Assembly: GCF_013032445.1 (NCBI RefSeq)
Contig: NZ_WQCA01000004.1
Coordinates: forward strand, 248,001-312,000
Reading direction: 5' to 3'
Length of the DNA: 64,000 bases
DNA from: Ruegeria arenilitoris
GTDB lineage: Bacteria; Pseudomonadota; Alphaproteobacteria; Rhodobacterales; Rhodobacteraceae
The position numbers were made by a program, and so were the translations under genes. Every line of letters begins with the position of its first letter. Positions within the stretch are counted from its first letter, which is position 1. The notes beneath the pieces are model-generated. The model searched no databases and was not told the DNA's origin. It was given only the letters and a program-made list of their open reading frames with translations. Below are positions 60,905 to 64,000 of this stretch, one piece after another.

Positions 60905-63235
60905 CTAATCGGGGTCATCGGTGGGCTTTGGATCCTTGTATCTGTTAAGATCCAAAATACCGGCCTGCGTCGGCTCCTGCTCTAGAAAGAGATCATAAAT
61001 CCGGTCGCTCAACGCCCAGAAATCTGGGCTGGTTCGGCGCACGCCGAACTCTTCCACAACAGCCATGTGGTCACTTTGCGACTGAATGGATTTTAACGCA
61101 GGTATGAAACTCTCCAACTGGTCCTGCCGGACGTGGAAATAGAAATTCGGGTAACTGCCAATCAGGCCCGGAAGAATGGTTAGGACATCTTCCTCGGGTT
61201 TGCGGCGCGCCTTTTCATCGAACAGGAAAGCCACGTTGTAATGCGCCTTGTCCCGCGCAAGCGTAAATAACGCTATCTCTTCATCGTTTTGTTCAATCAC
61301 AAGAATGGACAGATCGGGCAGATATTTGACCCAATCTCCGACTTGACCGGCCAGATCGCGCAGGGCTTCTTCGGGCTGGCCCGAGGCACAACCCCCCGCA
61401 TCGCATCTATTGATCGCATCTGTGACAGGCCACAACCCGTTGCCGCGTTCCAGCAATCTCAGGAAGAATTCCTTCTTTGGTTGATCTGTTTCATAGGTAA
61501 CTCCGGTGGGGAAACTGTCATCAACGCGACGCTGGTGCCAATAGGTATGCAGCTCTGCCAGAACACCCTGATACCAGGAACGGTGCATCTGTGGGCGGAC
61601 ATCAAGCGGCATGAAAGCCAGAAAAGTATCCTCGCTCTCCATCCGCAACTCGTCCATGTAAAGACGTGTGGCCAGTTGATGTTCGACCCGTCCAAACACA
61701 TCGTAACCTGCTACGAGGTCATAATAGATGCGCTCGAAAATCGGGAAGTCGATGACCCAGGCGGTTTCTGGGATTCCGCCGTGAAACCCTGTCATGGCCG
61801 AGGCATTGTCGAAATGCCGGAACACCGTGATCAGAGCATTTGTATTGGCCCCATCACCATCCCAGATCGAGCTATAGTCAAACCCGGATTGATACACCGG
61901 AGCGGCCCGGTATCGCGCATCCCTGAACTCAAGATACTCGATCTGTTTTTTGTGCGAGAACCCCTGCAATGTGCCCAAAACACCAGCGTTGGCTTCTGTC
62001 ACGGGCAAATCCAAAAACGCGGCGCCCTCCTCCAGAAAGCTTGGGTCAGTGATCGACAAATCCGCATCCGGATCGAGGAAACTGACCCAGAAACGGTCCT
62101 CGATCACGTCAACTGCAGTCTCACCGTGGCAAACGGGGCCGCGGATAAAACTACGGACAAAAAACAGCGCATCATCCAGCAGGAACTGATACCGACTTCG
62201 TGCGGGTATCTGCATGAAGGTACTGAACGGGTTGCCGCCTTCAGCGTCTCCGTAGGGCGGCAATTCGGACAAGGTCCAATCGGCACCGAGGAACAATTGC
62301 CGGTACCGATCCATACGATCCGGACCAAGCGTATAGACCAGATGCTCTTTGTGAACGATCGTTTCCGTGATCTGCTGCAACCGGTAATAAAACAGGTCTG
62401 CGCCCGGATCCTCGAATGGTCTTCGGGTCGCGACTATGTCGATTTCTTCGCCCGGCGGAGTGGTTGAGCGTACGATCTGGAAGAACCGCCGAGGGTCATC
62501 GCCCTGAAAGTGCAGCCGGGCCAGAAAGAGGTGTTCGTATAGGTAGCGGCTCATTAACTGACTGCGAAGATTGTCCGCATTCAGAAACGCCTCCCAGTTC
62601 GTGATTTGGGCTTTGACCCCATCTGGTAAATCGGTCGTCGCCGAGGGCAGTTCGGCACCGTTGCGGGCCCAAACCTTAAGCACCTGAAACTCTGCCTCCG
62701 CAAGAGGTGCTGTACCATAAGGCATACCTGCAAGCGGATGTGCCTTGCTGAATGCATCAAATTCATCGGCCTTGGGACAAACCAAAGGGCGATCGATCGC
62801 AAGGCCAAGCTCAGATGGAAGGGTGGCATTGTCTGGCATGGGGTTCTGGCGGCCCAACTCAAGATATCGTTCGAGCAATCCAGCATTCTGCCCGCCAACA
62901 ACCGAATGGAACCCCAGCGCCCGCCACTCCGGAACAGTCTGCGCGTCGATGCCCAACCGGGTGGGTTGGGCATCGGTCAAACGCTCGGTATGGTAAACGG
63001 CTTCTTTGCTGGCCCCTCGCAAGACACCCGCCGATGACGTCAGTTTCAACTGGCAAGGTGCGTCGTAGCAGCTGTGGCAAACCACACAGCGGTGGTCCAA
63101 AATCGCTTTGACGTCCGCGCTGGCCTGATCTTGCATCAGGGAGGTGCCCGTTTCCTGCGCAAGCATTTCGACCGGGTAAGCGCAGAGCAAAGACATCAGC
63201 GCAGCAGCCCTTAGCAACAGTCGAACTTTTTGCAT
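60905..63235 (-). CDS. cti: Cis/trans unsaturated fatty acid isomerase (Cti), haem c-type
   Basis: This 776-residue periplasmic protein has a Sec signal peptide (hydrophobic LLLRAAALMSLLCAY, cleavage near MLAQ) and a haem c motif CVVCH (C50-H54), as in Cti of Pseudomonas. Cti converts cis- to trans-unsaturated fatty acids in membrane phospholipids, a fast response to solvents and heat. The start at 63235 begins the signal peptide; an upstream in-frame GTG at 63328 adds 31 residues with no signal-like character and runs through the hairpin at 63267-63303. Confidence 0.88.
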   Translation of the reverse strand: MQKVRLLLRAAALMSLLCAYPVEMLAQETGTSLMQDQASADVKAILDHRCVVCHSCYDAPCQLKLTSSAGVLRGASKEAVYHTERLTDAQPTRLGIDAQTVPEWRALGFHSVVGGQNAGLLERYLELGRQNPMPDNATLPSELGLAIDRPLVCPKADEFDAFSKAHPLAGMPYGTAPLAEAEFQVLKVWARNGAELPSATTDLPDGVKAQITNWEAFLNADNLRSQLMSRYLYEHLFLARLHFQGDDPRRFFQIVRSTTPPGEEIDIVATRRPFEDPGADLFYYRLQQITETIVHKEHLVYTLGPDRMDRYRQLFLGADWTLSELPPYGDAEGGNPFSTFMQIPARSRYQFLLDDALFFVRSFIRGPVCHGETAVDVIEDRFWVSFLDPDADLSITDPSFLEEGAAFLDLPVTEANAGVLGTLQGFSHKKQIEYLEFRDARYRAAPVYQSGFDYSSIWDGDGANTNALITVFRHFDNASAMTGFHGGIPETAWVIDFPIFERIYYDLVAGYDVFGRVEHQLATRLYMDELRMESEDTFLAFMPLDVRPQMHRSWYQGVLAELHTYWHQRRVDDSFPTGVTYETDQPKKEFFLRLLERGNGLWPVTDAINRCDAGGCASGQPEEALRDLAGQVGDWVKYLPDLSILVIEQNDEEIALFTLARDKAHYNVAFLFDEKARRKPEEDVLTILPGLIGSYPNFYFHVRQDQLESFIPALKSIQSQSDHMAVVEEFGVRRTSPDFWALSDRIYDLFLEQEPTQAGILDLNRYKDPKPTDDPD

Positions 63236-63266
63236 CAGCCTCCCCCTGTCCGATCTTGGACTACAT

Positions 63267-63303
63267 CCCCCGTAACCCGCCAATATCATTGCAGTTACGG
63301 GGG
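63267..63303 (-). promoter_or_regulatory. Long hairpin in the cti leader
   Basis: CCCCCGTAAC (63267-63276) and GTTACGGGGG (63294-63303) form a perfect 10-bp stem with a 17-base loop, 31 bp before the cti start. There is no T-run. It may terminate weakly after the cysteine synthase gene or act in the cti leader. Confidence 0.55.
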
Positions 63304-63337
63304 CGCTTAGGCAAGAAGGGCGCAGCACGACATAGCG

Positions 63338-64000
63338 TCAGCCGATGTGGTACCCTGGAGTCGAGCGCGAGATTTCGGATTCCTCATCCGTCATGTCCAC
63401 CGAGATGTCACCAAACAACGGTGTGCTCAGGTACCGCTCGCCCGTGTCGGGCAACATACACAGGACCGACGCGCCAGGTTCTGCCTGCTCGGCGATTTCC
63501 ATAGCTACGGCAAAGGTCGCACCGCCAGAGATTCCTGTCAGAATACCTTCCTGGCTGGCCAGTTTTTGTGCCCATTCGACACCCGTCGGGCCGGGCACAG
63601 GTATCAGTTGGTCAAAGTAGCCGTTATCGATGGATTCCTGCAGAACCGCAGGAATAAAATCCGGCGTCCAACCCTGAATCACATGCGGCTCGAACGCCGG
63701 ATGGCTGGAGATAGGATCGTCATCCTCTCCCCTCTCGGTCGCGATACCGCTGCCCACCAATTGCGCATTTTCCGGCTCAGACAGAATGATCTTTGTTTCC
63801 GGCCACTCGGCACGCAGAACACGCGAGACGCCGGTGACCGTTCCGCCAGTCCCATACCCCGTCACGAAGTAATCCAGCCGTTCGCCGTTGAAGTCGCCCA
63901 GAATCTCCCGGGCGGTTGTTGCAGCGTGGATCTCGGCATTGGCTTGTGTTTCAAACTGTCGCGCCAGAAACCAACCGTGCTTTTCGGCCAGTTCGGCGGC
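63338..64000 (-). CDS. Cysteine synthase, CysK-type (5' end missing)
   Basis: The visible part is the C-terminal 220 residues of a PLP-dependent beta-substituting enzyme; the start lies beyond the right edge. QFETQANAEIHAATTAREI, the PLP-phosphate loop GYGTGGTVTG and the C-terminal GISGGATFA and DTGERYLST match O-acetylserine sulfhydrylase A. The active-site lysine is in the missing part. It is 102 bp from cti on the same strand. A cystathionine beta-synthase-like member cannot be ruled out, but the C-terminus is typical of CysK. Confidence 0.9.
   Translation of the reverse strand, partial: AAELAEKHGWFLARQFETQANAEIHAATTAREILGDFNGERLDYFVTGYGTGGTVTGVSRVLRAEWPETKIILSEPENAQLVGSGIATERGEDDDPISSHPAFEPHVIQGWTPDFIPAVLQESIDNGYFDQLIPVPGPTGVEWAQKLASQEGILTGISGGATFAVAMEIAEQAEPGASVLCMLPDTGERYLSTPLFGDISVDMTDEESEISRSTPGYHIG

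Noticed and set aside
61289-62467. 392-codon open frame opposite cti
   Set aside because: Antisense shadow of a clear Cti coding region.
63236-63328. GTG-initiated 31-residue extension of Cti
   Set aside because: It would precede the signal peptide with a non-signal sequence and run through the leader hairpin.
1-64000. tRNA, rRNA, CRISPR, insertion sequences, prophage, plasmid origin
   Set aside because: Gaps were scanned by eye on both strands; none shows a cloverleaf, repeat array, terminal inverted repeats or transposase-like protein.

Overview
The window is GC-rich, densely coded alphaproteobacterial DNA. The gene content fits a marine Rhodobacteraceae/Roseobacter-type heterotroph: many ABC transporters, polyhydroxyalkanoate-type enzymes, a biotin operon of bioBFDAGC type with BioR-like boxes, carnitine-type acyl-CoA genes and a periplasmic nitrate reductase. 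This assignment is inference from families and layout; there is no rRNA or other marker in the window. I saw no tRNA, rRNA, CRISPR array, insertion sequence or phage module.

Region 1 (about 0.8-14 kb) is a galactoside locus. An IclR regulator and an ABC ATPase run leftwards. A sugar-binding protein, two permeases, a GH4 alpha-galactosidase-type enzyme, an IlvD/Edd sugar-acid dehydratase, an SDR dehydrogenase, DgoK, DgoA, an SMP-30 lactonase and a GH42 beta-galactosidase run rightwards. Together they make an oxidative (DeLey-Doudoroff) route from galactosides to pyruvate and glyceraldehyde 3-phosphate. A DapA-family gene cut by the left edge lies beyond a terminator and may belong to another pathway.

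Region 2 (14-25 kb, leftward) holds a Pot-type transporter (binding protein, ATPase, two permeases, one with a repeat-bearing C-terminal tail). Next comes an unusual operon: TIM-barrel isomerase, LacI regulator, polar-amino-acid-type binding protein, a long permease with an extra domain, and a second GH42 enzyme. It encodes no ATPase. Region 3 (25-29 kb, rightward) encodes a GH1-like/glucokinase fusion, a PfkB fructokinase and a D-lyxose (mannose) isomerase, a plausible route for a glucose-containing disaccharide. A YqjD/YqjE-like pair of small membrane proteins follows.

Region 4 (30-36 kb, leftward) is a fabI - DUF3141 (PHA-synthase-like) - MaoC/phosphotransacylase - acetate kinase operon. 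Region 5 (36-42.6 kb, rightward) is napFDAGHBC in Escherichia coli-like order, with an FNR-type box upstream and an unknown small membrane protein at its end. Region 6 (42.6-51 kb) has an MDR oxidoreductase, a GlxA-type AraC regulator, and a crotonobetaine/carnitine-like set (acyl-CoA dehydrogenase, ADP-forming acyl-CoA ligase, CaiD), then a second acyl-CoA dehydrogenase and a GntR/FCD regulator.

Region 7 (51-56.5 kb, leftward) is bioBFDAGC, all six genes joined by 4-bp overlaps, with two BioR-like palindromes in front. Region 8 (56.5-64 kb, leftward) holds a sterol-desaturase family protein, a DUF4856/imelysin-like secreted protein, two unknown small genes, a hemolysin III/PAQR membrane protein, a haem-type cis/trans fatty-acid isomerase and the 3' part of a cysteine synthase.

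The best candidates for something undescribed are the PAAT-transporter/GH42 operon with its hybrid permease, the GH1-like/glucokinase fusion operon, the SDR with Asn in place of the catalytic Lys, and the PHA-synthase-like/acyl-phosphate operon. A recurring small theme is a hairpin or terminator placed directly after each ABC binding-protein gene.
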